DNA from: an uncultured Bacteroidota bacterium | GTDB lineage: Bacteria > Bacteroidota > Bacteroidia > B-17B0 > Aurantibacillaceae | Assembly (NCBI GenBank): GCA_937873155.1 | Contig: CALMVZ010000025.1 | Location: 220,636 to 284,635 of the forward strand | DNA: 64,000 nucleotides | Direction: 5' to 3' | In this document: positions 17,406-26,139 of the stretch, in pieces | How positions within the stretch are numbered: position 1 is the stretch's first letter | Layout of the letters: the number at the start of each line of letters is the position of its first letter | The notes under the pieces: generated by a model | The model's input: the letters and a program-made list of their open reading frames with translations, nothing else | What the model was told of the DNA's origin: nothing | Database searches by the model: none | Position numbers and translations under genes: made by a program

Positions 17406-17424
17406 AAAATTTAACAGAATTAAG

Positions 17425-17454
17425 CAAAAATAGGTCATTTTCAGCAATTTGCAA
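17425..17454 (-). promoter_or_regulatory. Promoter of mce (-33 TTG, 19-base spacer, -7 TATTTTTG)
   Basis: On the minus strand TTG (17452-17454), 19 bases, then TATTTTTG (17425-17432): a full match to the Bacteroidota consensus. The predicted start lies a few bases downstream, leaving a leader of roughly 13-15 bases before the ATG at 17405. Confidence 0.75.
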
Positions 17455-17478
17455 TACCAGTTAAATTTATTAACTTTG
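17448..17478 (+). promoter_or_regulatory. Promoter of tatA (-33 TTTG, 19-base spacer, -7 TAACTTTG)
   Basis: TTTG at 17448-17451, exactly 19 bases, then TAACTTTG at 17471-17478, 19 bases before the tatA ATG. The -33 element directly abuts the -33 element of the divergent mce promoter, forming TTTGCAA. Confidence 0.8.
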
Positions 17479-17497
17479 TACCTTAAAATTTAAAGAA

Positions 17498-17683
17498 ATG
17501 ACAAGTTTGTTCACACTGATCTTAGGTATGGGTCCTTCGGAGATAATCATCATCCTGATTATCGTATTATTATTGTTTGGCGGTAAAAAGATACCTGAGT
17601 TGATGAAAGGATTAGGGCGCGGAATAAAAGATTTTAAAGACGCTTCAAAAGGAGTTGATTCAACAGAATCAGATAAAAAATAA
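17498..17683 (+). CDS. tatA: Twin-arginine translocase TatA/E-type subunit
   Basis: A 61-residue protein with the TatA layout: a short N-terminal region, one membrane helix (about residues 13-29, [17 protein letters not shown]), the conserved FGGKKIPEL hinge, and an amphipathic helix ([15 protein letters not shown]). TatA oligomers form the channel that exports folded proteins with twin-arginine signals. No tatB or tatC gene is adjacent. It has its own promoter and is followed by a hairpin ahead of gatA. Confidence 0.93.
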   Translation: MTSLFTLILGMGPSEIIIILIIVLLLFGGKKIPELMKGLGRGIKDFKDASKGVDSTESDKK

Positions 17684-17698
17684 GTTTTAATAGTATCT

Positions 17699-17734
17699 TT
17701 AAAGCGTCATTCTGAAAAAGAGTGGCGCTTTATT
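17699..17734 (+). terminator. Hairpin between tatA and gatA, probable terminator or attenuator
   Basis: AAAGCGTCA (17701-17709) pairs with TGGCGCTTT (17723-17731) with one mismatch and a T-containing tail. It ends about 12 bases before the gatA ATG, so it may reduce readthrough from tatA into gatA and does not leave space for a separate gatA promoter. Confidence 0.55.
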
Positions 17735-17742
17735 ATTTAAAT

Positions 17743-19176
17743 ATGTACACCTTCACCACCATAAAGAATTTGCAGGCTGATCTTCAGTCAGGAAAAATTT
17801 CTTGTACTTCTGTCCTGAATAAAACTTTAAAAACTATCTCTGAAAAAAAGAACCTGAATGTTTTTTTAGAAGTGTTTGAAGCTTCGGCTGTGGAACAGGC
17901 AAAGAAAGTGGATGAAAAGATCAAGAATAAAACAGCCGGAAAATTAGCAGGTGTTATTGTCGCTTTAAAAGACAACATCTGCTACAAAGGCCACAAAGTT
18001 TCCGCTTCATCAAAAATATTAGAGGGATTTGAGTCGCTTTATTCATCAACGGTGGTTGAACGTTTATTGGCGCAGGATGCTATCATTATTGGCAGAACAA
18101 ATTGTGATGAATTTGCAATGGGAAGCAGTAATGAGAATTCAGCATTTGGAAAAGTGTTGAATCCGTTGAATGAAAAATATGTTCCCGGCGGTTCATCAGG
18201 CGGGGCAGCAGCTTCTGTGGCAGCAGATTTGGCGCATGTAGCTTTAGGTTCCGATACCGGTGGTTCGATCCGTCAGCCTGCTTCGTTTTGTGGCGTAGTT
18301 GGATTTAAACCGACTTACGGAAGAGTGTCGCGTTGGGGATTAATTGCATACGCTTCATCCTTCGATCAAATCGGCCCTATTACAAAAACAGTTGAGGATG
18401 CTGCTTTAGTTATGGAAATTATTGCAGGCGCTGATGAATATGATAGCACAGCTTCTCAAAAACCGGTTCCTTCTTATACCAACAAATCAGGGAATAATGG
18501 TTCGACAGGCTCACCAACCACCAAATATAAGATAGCATATTTAAAAGATTGTATCGAAGCGAACGGATTGGATCCTGAAGTAAAAAAAGCAGTGTTAAAT
18601 AAATTAGAAGAATTCAAAAAGCAAGGCCACGTCGTGGAAGCGGTTGATTTTCCTTACCTTGATTTCTTAGTTCCTGTATATTATGTTTTAACCACAGCAG
18701 AAGCTTCTTCTAATCTTTCACGCTTTGATGGCGTTCATTACGGATACCGTACCACAAAAGCCACTGATCTTGAAAGTACATATAAAAAATCGCGTAGTGA
18801 AGGATTTGGAAAAGAAGTAAAGCGGCGTATCATGCTTGGTACTTTTGTATTAAGTGCGGGTTATTATGATGCGTATTATGCAAAAGGACAAAAAGTAAGA
18901 AAATTACTTCAGCAAAAAACATTCGACATTCTAAAACAATACGATTTTATAGTAACACCTTCTACTCCGGGAACAGCTTTTGAGTTTGGAAAGAACAGTG
19001 CAGACCCCATCAAAATGTACCTTGAAGATATTTTCACAGTGCAAGCTAATATTGCAGGTGTTCCTGCGATCTCAGTTCCGTGTGGTAATCATACCAACGG
19101 ATTGCCAATGGGTATACAGATCATGGCCAATTATTTCGAAGAGGGAAAATTGTTTGAAATAGCTTCTAAGGTCTAA
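17743..19176 (+). CDS. gatA: Asp-tRNA(Asn)/Glu-tRNA(Gln) amidotransferase subunit A
   Basis: A 477-residue amidase-signature enzyme, the glutaminase subunit of GatCAB that converts misacylated Glu-tRNA(Gln) to Gln-tRNA(Gln). The Ser-cisSer-Lys triad is visible: Lys76 in ALKDNI, Ser151 in GGSSGG and Ser175 in DTGGSIRQP. The ATG at 17743 is preferred to a GTG at 17722 that lies in a hairpin. Residues 252-260 (NGSTGSPTT) are encoded by a REP-like palindrome inserted in frame in a surface loop. gatB and gatC are not nearby. Its stop directly abuts that of the convergent gene. Confidence 0.93.
   Translation: MYTFTTIKNLQADLQSGKISCTSVLNKTLKTISEKKNLNVFLEVFEASAVEQAKKVDEKIKNKTAGKLAGVIVALKDNICYKGHKVSASSKILEGFESLYSSTVVERLLAQDAIIIGRTNCDEFAMGSSNENSAFGKVLNPLNEKYVPGGSSGGAAASVAADLAHVALGSDTGGSIRQPASFCGVVGFKPTYGRVSRWGLIAYASSFDQIGPITKTVEDAALVMEIIAGADEYDSTASQKPVPSYTNKSGNNGSTGSPTTKYKIAYLKDCIEANGLDPEVKKAVLNKLEEFKKQGHVVEAVDFPYLDFLVPVYYVLTTAEASSNLSRFDGVHYGYRTTKATDLESTYKKSRSEGFGKEVKRRIMLGTFVLSAGYYDAYYAKGQKVRKLLQQKTFDILKQYDFIVTPSTPGTAFEFGKNSADPIKMYLEDIFTVQANIAGVPAISVPCGNHTNGLPMGIQIMANYFEEGKLFEIASKV
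18498..18520. repeat. REP-like palindrome inside gatA
   Basis: The core TTCGACAGGCTCACC is bracketed by TGGTT (18498-18502) and AACCA (18516-18520). It belongs to the same family as the sucB repeat (34397-34420), and is translated in frame as NGSTGSPTT. Confidence 0.7.
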
Positions 19177-19992
19177 CTACTGATTCTTCTCAGATGTTTT
19201 TGCTGCATCCAATTCAAAATTAATAGTACCACCTTTAATTGGTTCAAGTTTTGAATCTTTGAATGTTTCACCCCAGACTAATTTGAATGGATTCTTCTGC
19301 ATGTCGCCTGCACCTTTCATTTCCCTGAATTCAATTAGGAAATTTTCTCCTTTACCTTTTTCCAATAAACACGCTTTGAATTTATCGGCATTAGGATTTT
19401 CCTGTCCCTTCGGCATTTTTGCATAGCTTTTTCCGGGTGATAAGATCCCGATACCATCTCCTTCATAGATACAGTCGCATTTTAAAATGGATTTATCAGT
19501 TTGCAGATCGGCTTTTTTAATGTTGCATTTGAATTTACCGGCAGTTATCTCATTTTTTTTCAACGGCAGATCCACATCTTCCACTTTGATAGGTTCTACA
19601 CTCGCCGGGATCTTTTGCATATTCTTTATTTCAACGGTATATTTTTCTTCCTGGAATCCTTTGCCCTTAATACTGATCACCCGCCAGCCCTCTTCATTCG
19701 GCAGAATTAGAATTTGTTTGTCTTTACAGGGAATTTCCTGTTTTCCTATCTTAAAAATCACATCATGAGGTTTAAAAATAAGGTAATCGTTGGTTTTATT
19801 GAATATCCTGATCTTGAATTTCGCAAGGCCGTCTTCATTCACTGCATCTTCAACATAGATCTTAAAATCATCTGTGCTAATAGAAGTGTTCTTATAACAG
19901 AACATGTATTTAGGATCGATCCCTTTCTTCGATTCCTGGGCATTTGTTAAAAAACAAGCAGCCAGTAAAGCGGCTAAAAAATACCTTTTCAT
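19177..19992 (-). CDS. Exported protein of unknown function
   Basis: A 271-residue protein with a signal peptide (MKRYFLAALLAACFLTNAQ). The mature part looks like two beta-sandwich modules: one around residues 35-150 (FKIRIFNKTNDYLIF, YTVEIKNM) and one around 155-260 (GKFKCNIKKADLQTDK, FKLVWGETF). I do not recognise the family. The second module contains several cysteines (CNIK, CDCIYE). It is convergent with gatA with no gap; upstream lies a 237-base intergenic region with its likely promoter. Confidence 0.6.
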   Translation of the reverse strand: MKRYFLAALLAACFLTNAQESKKGIDPKYMFCYKNTSISTDDFKIYVEDAVNEDGLAKFKIRIFNKTNDYLIFKPHDVIFKIGKQEIPCKDKQILILPNEEGWRVISIKGKGFQEEKYTVEIKNMQKIPASVEPIKVEDVDLPLKKNEITAGKFKCNIKKADLQTDKSILKCDCIYEGDGIGILSPGKSYAKMPKGQENPNADKFKACLLEKGKGENFLIEFREMKGAGDMQKNPFKLVWGETFKDSKLEPIKGGTINFELDAAKTSEKNQ

Positions 19993-20229
19993 ATGTGGAT
20001 AATTTGTTTTTTATCCCGATAGCTATCGGGAGTCATATGGAGTAGCCTGTTTATCTTTATTTTTTGATCGGGTTCGGTAAACATAGCTATTTCATAATTA
20101 TTGAATTTATACGCCAAATTAGTAAAAAGATACTCAAAATCCCACTTAAAATACCTTATTTTTTGATCGGAAATTAAATGTGGTTTAATATTTAAAAAAC
20201 ATTATATTTAACAAAAAAACAATCTATTT
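19993..20229. promoter_or_regulatory. Divergent intergenic region with palindrome and direct repeats
   Basis: Holds a perfect 18-base palindrome TCCCGATAGCTATCGGGA (20014-20031), two exact copies of TTATTTTTTGATCGG (20057-20071 and 20156-20170), and the 16-mer CGCCAAATTAGTAAAA (20112-20127) that recurs upstream of the PaaK-like gene (27459-27474). TATATTTA near 20201-20208 could be a -7 box for the plus gene. No coding sequence seen. Confidence 0.5.
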
Positions 20230-21900
20230 ATGAAAGTAAAATTATTTTTTACAGCCATGCTTTTCTATTGCATGTCTGATTTTGCACAGGTGCAATTGAA
20301 TAACGGCCCGGAGTTAGATAACGACAGGGATGCGAAAATGAACCGAATGTTAGGTGGTGATGAGAATAGCTTTTATTGCTATAGGATCCGCAGTAAAGGA
20401 AAAGGAACCTCATTTATCGTTGAGAAATACAATAAAAAAACATTAAAACCGGAGTTCTCTAAAGAAGTTAATTTAACTGAAGAAGGACAAACCAGGATTG
20501 AAGACGTTGAATACGCAGCAGGAAATGTTTTCATTTTCCGCCGTGAATACGACAAGAAAGCAGATAAGATGTCTTTATTTTTTCAAACAGTTTCTTCATC
20601 CGGAGCTGTGGCAAATGACCTTAAAGAGATCTGCGTGATCAGTGCCGATCATTATGAATTCGTAGACTTCGATATTTTCCCGAACCCGAGTCAAACTAAA
20701 TTCGTTATAAAAGCTTCTCATAAGGCAAATAAAGAAGATACTTATAAAACCGATTTCATTTTAATGGATGCGGTGAGTATGAAAAAAGTTTGGACCAAAA
20801 CTGTTGCTATGAAATTACACAGTAACGGTATCAACTTCGGAGCAGCAGCTTTAGGTGCTTTATTCGGTGGCGGTGTTCGCGGTGAAGCCGAAGGTGTTGG
20901 TTTCCTGGGTCTTTATCTTGATGATAAGGATAATATCTATTGGGGTTATAACGCGCTTGCAAAAACAGCTACAGAGAAAGAAAAACGTTACCGTTTAAAT
21001 CTTTATACTTTAAACGCAGCTGATCAGAAAGAAAAACAATTAGAGTGTTTATTTGACGATGATTATTTGGTGAGTGATATTGAGTTCTCAAAAACTTCAG
21101 AGAACGAGGTTGTAATGGGTGGATTCCTTAAAGATGTGATCGAAAGAAAAGGCCGCGACCTTGTGAAATGCGGTATCTTCAGCTTTAAGATCAACGTAGC
21201 GAATAATACGGTTGCTGCAAAAACATTTAAATTCTTTGATGACGCTATGTTAACTGCGTTAGAATCGAATGCAAAGCGTTCAAGATGGTTCAGATATAAA
21301 TTGGACTATATCATTCCTGTTGGTGATGCTACTTATTATGTTGGTGAGCAATACAAAGAATACTGGGTCCAAAATTCGAACAGTGGTTATGGCGGAATGG
21401 GAGGAAATAACGGATATTGGGCATATGAATATATGGATGTGATAATTGGTAAATTGAATTCAAAAGGTGAATTCGAGTGGATCAAGAATGCACCATTACG
21501 TAACGAAATGCAATTGAACAATGGTGCGCCATCGCATGTATTCAAACAATACATTGCTTTCGCAACCAATAAGAATCTTTATATTTTAAATGACGATCAT
21601 CCTAAGAATATTGAGCGTTACCAAAAAGCTGATTTCGAACCAAGCGATCTTAAATCAGTAAGAGGTATACATGGTTCTAACTTCGTTTGTAATGTTGTTA
21701 GTTTAGGTGACGGAAAAGTGACCAACCGGGTTGTATTGATGAAGAACGAAGATTATTGCTTTGCTCCGATCCAGGAAAGAAATCCTCAATTCATTCCGCC
21801 TAGTGATTGTGAGATCTTTGTGCCGGGTAAAAATAACGAGATTTACATTTACACAGAAGACAGAGGCAGAGACCGTTTCGCTACTATTAAATTCGAATAA
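20230..21900 (+). CDS. Exported protein of unknown function, propeller-like
   Basis: A 556-residue protein with a signal peptide ending near MSDFAQ. The sequence is a succession of strand pairs: FYCYRIRSKGKGTSFIVEK, EDVEYAAGNVFIFRREYD, YKTDFILMDAVSMKKVWTK and the glycine-rich IGSYMGG-type stretch with several Gly-Gly around residues 200-215. The repeated pattern of measured-value strands suggests a beta-propeller, but no specific family is recognised. A strong intrinsic terminator follows at 21912-21948, and the M48 gene starts 60 bases downstream. Confidence 0.6.
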   Translation: MKVKLFFTAMLFYCMSDFAQVQLNNGPELDNDRDAKMNRMLGGDENSFYCYRIRSKGKGTSFIVEKYNKKTLKPEFSKEVNLTEEGQTRIEDVEYAAGNVFIFRREYDKKADKMSLFFQTVSSSGAVANDLKEICVISADHYEFVDFDIFPNPSQTKFVIKASHKANKEDTYKTDFILMDAVSMKKVWTKTVAMKLHSNGINFGAAALGALFGGGVRGEAEGVGFLGLYLDDKDNIYWGYNALAKTATEKEKRYRLNLYTLNAADQKEKQLECLFDDDYLVSDIEFSKTSENEVVMGGFLKDVIERKGRDLVKCGIFSFKINVANNTVAAKTFKFFDDAMLTALESNAKRSRWFRYKLDYIIPVGDATYYVGEQYKEYWVQNSNSGYGGMGGNNGYWAYEYMDVIIGKLNSKGEFEWIKNAPLRNEMQLNNGAPSHVFKQYIAFATNKNLYILNDDHPKNIERYQKADFEPSDLKSVRGIHGSNFVCNVVSLGDGKVTNRVVLMKNEDYCFAPIQERNPQFIPPSDCEIFVPGKNNEIYIYTEDRGRDRFATIKFE

Positions 21901-21911
21901 TATTATAACAT

Positions 21912-21948
21912 AAAAAAACTCCTGCATGAATATGCAGGAGTTTTTTCT
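21912..21948 (+). terminator. Strong intrinsic terminator before the M48 gene
   Basis: AAAAAAACTCCTGCAT pairs with ATGCAGGAGTTTTTT around a short loop (21919-21940 core), followed by a T-run. It lies only about 12 bases before the M48 protease start codon. Confidence 0.88.
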
Positions 21949-21960
21949 TTACGTCCATAA

Positions 21961-24120
21961 ATGAACTATTCAAGAATATTTGCAGCACTTGTCTTCTGCT
22001 TTATTGTCGGAGATGTCCTTTCCCAACAAAATCTGAAAGAGAACTTTACACCTTTGAAATCGGAAGGTGTGTTACCCGAAATATTTACTCAGAATATCCG
22101 TAATGTTATTAAAGCGGATATTACCGATCTGAATAAGAGTAAGGAAAAGGACAAGATGATCAAAACTGTTTATTTAACAGAAGCGAATTACGAAATTGAA
22201 AAGATCGTAAAAAGCGGAAATACTCTTATCAACGATGAGATCACAAAGTACCTTAACAAATTAAAAGACATCGTCCTGAGTAATAATGCCGAACTTAAAG
22301 CCAAGCTGAATATTTTTACACTGAAATCAACTGTAGTTAATGCATATAGTTATGATAAAGGTTATATTTTCTTTGACGTAGGTTTGATCGCTCAGGCAGA
22401 AAGTGAAGCTCAATTAGCTTATATCTTATGTCATGAGATCTCGCATTATACAAAACGACATAACATACAAGGTTACGTAAAGAACCGTCAGTTGGAGAAA
22501 GAAGTGTATGAGGGAAAAAGTACCGACGATATTATAATCGAAAAATGCCAGTATTCAAAAGAGAACGAAAGTGAAGCCGATATGGAAGGCTTCAAATTAT
22601 TTGAAGGTACCAATTACAATTTTATACAGGCACAAAAGGCATTTGATGTATTACAATACGCGCATCTGCCATTTGAGTTGATCGAATTCAAAAAGAGTTT
22701 TTTAGAAACAGAGAACCTTAAGTTGCCGGCCGGTTATTTTCTGAAAGAGGTTTCATCAATAAGAAATAATGGTTCTGATGACGACACAAAAAGCACTCAC
22801 CCTAACACGGTAAAAAGAAAAGCTGCTATTGAAGATCTGATCAAAGCACGCGCAAATGAAGGGCGTGTAAACAATATAGCAGGTGAGGAATTATTTAAAT
22901 ACATTAGGGATCTTGCGAGGTTTGAATGCTGCAGGTTATATTTAAAGAACCGTGATTATCCCAATGCATTATATGCAGCATATATTTTACGTGAAAAATA
23001 TCCGGACAACAAATATCTGACGCAAGTCATCTCGAAGTGTTTGTATGCCATCACACTTTATAAAAAGGGAGATCTGCGGTATGGCAGTGATTCTTACCTG
23101 GAGAATGGCATCAGTAGTTACGACAAAGTGGAAAGTTTCCCGCAACAGATCTATCACCTGATAGAAAAAATGCCGGAGAATGAATGGACGATCGTTTCTC
23201 TCAACTACACTTACAGAGCCCATAAAAAATTCGAGTCAGATTCGCTTTTAAGCCGGTTATCAGACAGTTTATTCGGTCTCATTGGTAGAACTAACTGGGG
23301 AATTGTAGATTTTGTGCGTACGAACAGAAAAGAAGTAAAGACTGAACCTGTTAAAGATACAACAAGCCCGAAATCGAAGACCGAATTGATAGCGAATCTC
23401 CAGAAAGAAAATAATTTCAAGAATTATGACACAGCGTATTATAAAGATGCATTTGTTGATCTGTTCATGACCGATAAAGAATTCGCAAGAAAATTCCCGA
23501 CATCCGGGCCAACTGTTTCATCAAGTTCAGGTTTTAGTGATTATAAACCCCGCTCTTATTCCACAAGTAAGAAAGCAATGAAAAAAGGGAATCGCTATAA
23601 AGAAATGGAAAAGGTCAGCAAGGTGATCACGCTTGAACCATTCTATGTCATTATCAATACAAATGAAAAAATTTCTGAAAGTGTTGAAGCTGACGAAAAA
23701 CAAGAGATCCTCATCAATACCATTAACACTTGTGCGGGTAAGCAAAACTTTGAACTGGTTACATTGGATCCGGGATTGATCACCGCAACTGATGTGAGTA
23801 AAATGAATGATTATTCTGTGATCAATGATTGGATCTATGAGCGCTTTGATGCTTACGAGAATTCTAAAAGTTCGGTACCTATTTTAGGTACAGATGAGAT
23901 CAGGGACATTACAAAAAAGTACGGCACTACGCACATTCTTAAAACAGGAATCGGCTATGTGAAAGGCAAGAAAAAATATACAGTGTTCTATGCGGCCATT
24001 TACGATATGAGAACCAACAAAATGGTTTACCTGAAGCAGGAAGTTTTCAAAGGCAAACCAAACAAGGATCTTATAAATGCCAAGATGTATCAATTGTTTT
24101 ACGAACTAAAGAACGGCTAG
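21961..24120 (+). CDS. Exported M48-family zinc metalloprotease with C-terminal extension
   Basis: A 719-residue protein with a signal peptide (ending VGDVLSQ). The zinc site HEISH is at residues 158-162 in an LCHEISHYTKRHN helix and the third ligand Glu205 is in ESEADMEG. The M48 domain covers about 80-260. The remaining 450 residues contain a helical TPR-like part (about 300-400) and a C-terminal alpha/beta region (about 555-719) resembling a bacterial DUF for stress or lipoprotein homologues, which I cannot name. Periplasmic protein quality control is a reasonable guess. Co-transcribed with the next gene, two bases apart. Confidence 0.82.
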   Translation: MNYSRIFAALVFCFIVGDVLSQQNLKENFTPLKSEGVLPEIFTQNIRNVIKADITDLNKSKEKDKMIKTVYLTEANYEIEKIVKSGNTLINDEITKYLNKLKDIVLSNNAELKAKLNIFTLKSTVVNAYSYDKGYIFFDVGLIAQAESEAQLAYILCHEISHYTKRHNIQGYVKNRQLEKEVYEGKSTDDIIIEKCQYSKENESEADMEGFKLFEGTNYNFIQAQKAFDVLQYAHLPFELIEFKKSFLETENLKLPAGYFLKEVSSIRNNGSDDDTKSTHPNTVKRKAAIEDLIKARANEGRVNNIAGEELFKYIRDLARFECCRLYLKNRDYPNALYAAYILREKYPDNKYLTQVISKCLYAITLYKKGDLRYGSDSYLENGISSYDKVESFPQQIYHLIEKMPENEWTIVSLNYTYRAHKKFESDSLLSRLSDSLFGLIGRTNWGIVDFVRTNRKEVKTEPVKDTTSPKSKTELIANLQKENNFKNYDTAYYKDAFVDLFMTDKEFARKFPTSGPTVSSSSGFSDYKPRSYSTSKKAMKKGNRYKEMEKVSKVITLEPFYVIINTNEKISESVEADEKQEILINTINTCAGKQNFELVTLDPGLITATDVSKMNDYSVINDWIYERFDAYENSKSSVPILGTDEIRDITKKYGTTHILKTGIGYVKGKKKYTVFYAAIYDMRTNKMVYLKQEVFKGKPNKDLINAKMYQLFYELKNG

Positions 24121-24122
24121 AC

Positions 24123-24953
24123 ATGAAAAGGATATTTTTTTATTTTCTGTTTTTAGTATTTGCATCAAGTGTAGTTGCACAAATTGGCCCCGGGTATCTT
24201 GGTAAGCGTTTTATGCTTGGTTACGGTTTTCATTTTAGCCCTGCTATCTTAGGTTCTAACGGATCAGAAGGTTCTATTATAGGAAGAGGTCCGCATTCGT
24301 TAGGCGGAGATCCTGCTTTTAATTCTACTCATGACGGCTTTCTTGAATTTGCATTCAAGAACAGGACGAGTGTAGGGCTTTCCTGCAGATATTATAATTC
24401 AACTTTCGATAATTCTACAAGCGTATATGGTTATACTTTTACACCAAACGGACAACAATATATTCTTAGCGGCGAGCCGGGTGGTTTTTACCAGATCAAA
24501 GGACTCAATTATGCTTTGTATTTTAAATTCTATAATAAGCGTTATGTAGCTCCCTGGGGTCGTTATTTCCTGCTCGGACCTGTTGTGAACACATATAGAT
24601 CTTTTTATGATCCAGGTATTATGAAGCTTGAAACAACAGATGGTTCAGGAGGCGCTAAGATCCGTATAGATAATTTTGGGGCACAAGGTGAGTTATATGC
24701 CAGGGGCGATCTTTTATTCGGATGGGGAAGGAACCGCATGATCGGGAATCGCGTGACGATTGATTATGGGGTTAATTTCCAGTTAGTAGCTTTAGGCTTT
24801 ATTTTATGGGATGCAATCGGTGAATCCCCTTTCGACATCTTCTCAGAGGTGCAGACCACTAATTATAATTATATAGAAAAAACTTCGAAGCGCAGGGTAC
24901 GCGAGGTGAACAAACTAAATGTATTTGTAAAAGTTGGTGTGCTGCTTTTTTAG
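24123..24953 (+). CDS. Outer-membrane beta-barrel-like protein, unknown
   Basis: A 276-residue protein with a signal peptide ending VVAQ. The mature region has transmembrane-strand patterns: LGYGFHFSPAI, GFLEFAFKNRTSVGLSCRYY, LNYALYFKFYNKRYV, YFLLGPVVN, and a final strand VFVKVGVLLF at the C-terminus, typical for outer-membrane insertion. It starts two bases after the M48 protease gene, so the two products may work together. No family name assigned. Stop overlaps the convergent acyltransferase gene by four bases. Confidence 0.68.
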   Translation: MKRIFFYFLFLVFASSVVAQIGPGYLGKRFMLGYGFHFSPAILGSNGSEGSIIGRGPHSLGGDPAFNSTHDGFLEFAFKNRTSVGLSCRYYNSTFDNSTSVYGYTFTPNGQQYILSGEPGGFYQIKGLNYALYFKFYNKRYVAPWGRYFLLGPVVNTYRSFYDPGIMKLETTDGSGGAKIRIDNFGAQGELYARGDLLFGWGRNRMIGNRVTIDYGVNFQLVALGFILWDAIGESPFDIFSEVQTTNYNYIEKTSKRRVREVNKLNVFVKVGVLLF

Positions 24954-26137
24954 CTCTTTAAATTGAGTTTATTCTCTAAAGGATAGGAGTACATTTTGAT
25001 AAGTATTCCTTTGAGCATTTCTGCTTCTCCTTTTTGTGGTTCCGTGATCTTATTAAGGTATGAGATAAAATCTTCTTTTTCTTTAGAAGTATGATTGTTT
25101 TCGAATACGTTGGTTTGCCGGTTAAGATCGTAAGCAATGTAATTTACGGGATTTAATTTATAATCAGTATAAATGCGTTTGTCGATAAGTGCGGCTAATT
25201 GTTTGATCTTTTCGTTATCGTTATTAAATTTATTTATTTCAACTAATTCTTCCTGAATTGGTTTCCCAAATGCAAGATGTATTTTACCTTTCGGTTGTTT
25301 TATTCCTGTAATAATGCTGTTCAGGTCTTCTCCCTGGGCTTTTACATATTTACTGTGCAAGTCTGACAGATATAATTCCTGGGCCTTTAAAATATCACAA
25401 GGTTCATATTCGTAACTGATCGTTAATGGAACAATATTCAATTCCGAAAAATTCTGCAGGAAATCTTTCCCGCCGCTCATGCCAAGCATTTTTAAAAGGC
25501 CGGTCTGTGTTTGATCGTTCCCATCCTTAGTGCGGCCGTTTCTTTGTGCGATCCACACACTTGTTTTTTTGTCAATTAAGGTATGACGGATATAAGCACT
25601 TAATTCTTTTGAGATATCATATAGTTCTTTGGCATTTCCTTCCCGTTTTACAGTGAACATCCGGTTCATCCGTCCGAAATCAGTTATAAAACCCTGGTCC
25701 ATTAAATTACTTCCAAATGTGATCTCGGAAGTCTCAAACGATTCTTTCTCTAAAATAATTTGTAGAAGCGCACTATCCAATAAAATATCGCGGTGATTGG
25801 CGATAAATAAATAAGACTTGTTACGGTCTAAATTCTCAATACCGCTCCAGGTTAATCCTGCTGAACTCATTTTTACAATGCTCCATATTGCGTGCGACAT
25901 GTAGCCTGTCTGGAAATCGTAAATATTCTTTGTGTTGTGTGCTTTAGCTAAAGCTTCATCTTTGGTAATGCCGGGCCACAGGTAAGATACTAATTGAAAA
26001 TACAAAGGGTCGCCTGACATGCGATGCATAACCTGGGTGGCTTCACTATCATAGAATGGACGAAGCGCATCGAAATTGAATTCCTTTGCGAAATCTGATA
26101 TGTGTGACGGTTTTTCAACCGTGAATTTTTTCATCAT
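24950..26137 (-). CDS. 1-acylglycerol-3-phosphate O-acyltransferase-like enzyme
   Basis: A 395-residue PlsC-type acyltransferase. The catalytic block is NHRDILLD at residues 114-121. Compared with the usual H-x4-D spacing the His-Asp distance is one residue longer, unless the Asp directly after NHR is used; this is seen in a Bacteroidota subgroup. Additional blocks: TFGSNLMDQGFITDFGRMNRMFTVKR (acceptor region) and WIAQRNGRTKDGNDQTQTGLLKM. It lies two bases after the PaaK-like gene and is the last of a four-gene minus-strand operon. Membrane-associated in the cytosol by family knowledge. Confidence 0.82.
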   Translation of the reverse strand: MMKKFTVEKPSHISDFAKEFNFDALRPFYDSEATQVMHRMSGDPLYFQLVSYLWPGITKDEALAKAHNTKNIYDFQTGYMSHAIWSIVKMSSAGLTWSGIENLDRNKSYLFIANHRDILLDSALLQIILEKESFETSEITFGSNLMDQGFITDFGRMNRMFTVKREGNAKELYDISKELSAYIRHTLIDKKTSVWIAQRNGRTKDGNDQTQTGLLKMLGMSGGKDFLQNFSELNIVPLTISYEYEPCDILKAQELYLSDLHSKYVKAQGEDLNSIITGIKQPKGKIHLAFGKPIQEELVEINKFNNDNEKIKQLAALIDKRIYTDYKLNPVNYIAYDLNRQTNVFENNHTSKEKEDFISYLNKITEPQKGEAEMLKGILIKMYSYPLENKLNLKS

Positions 26138-26139
26138 AA

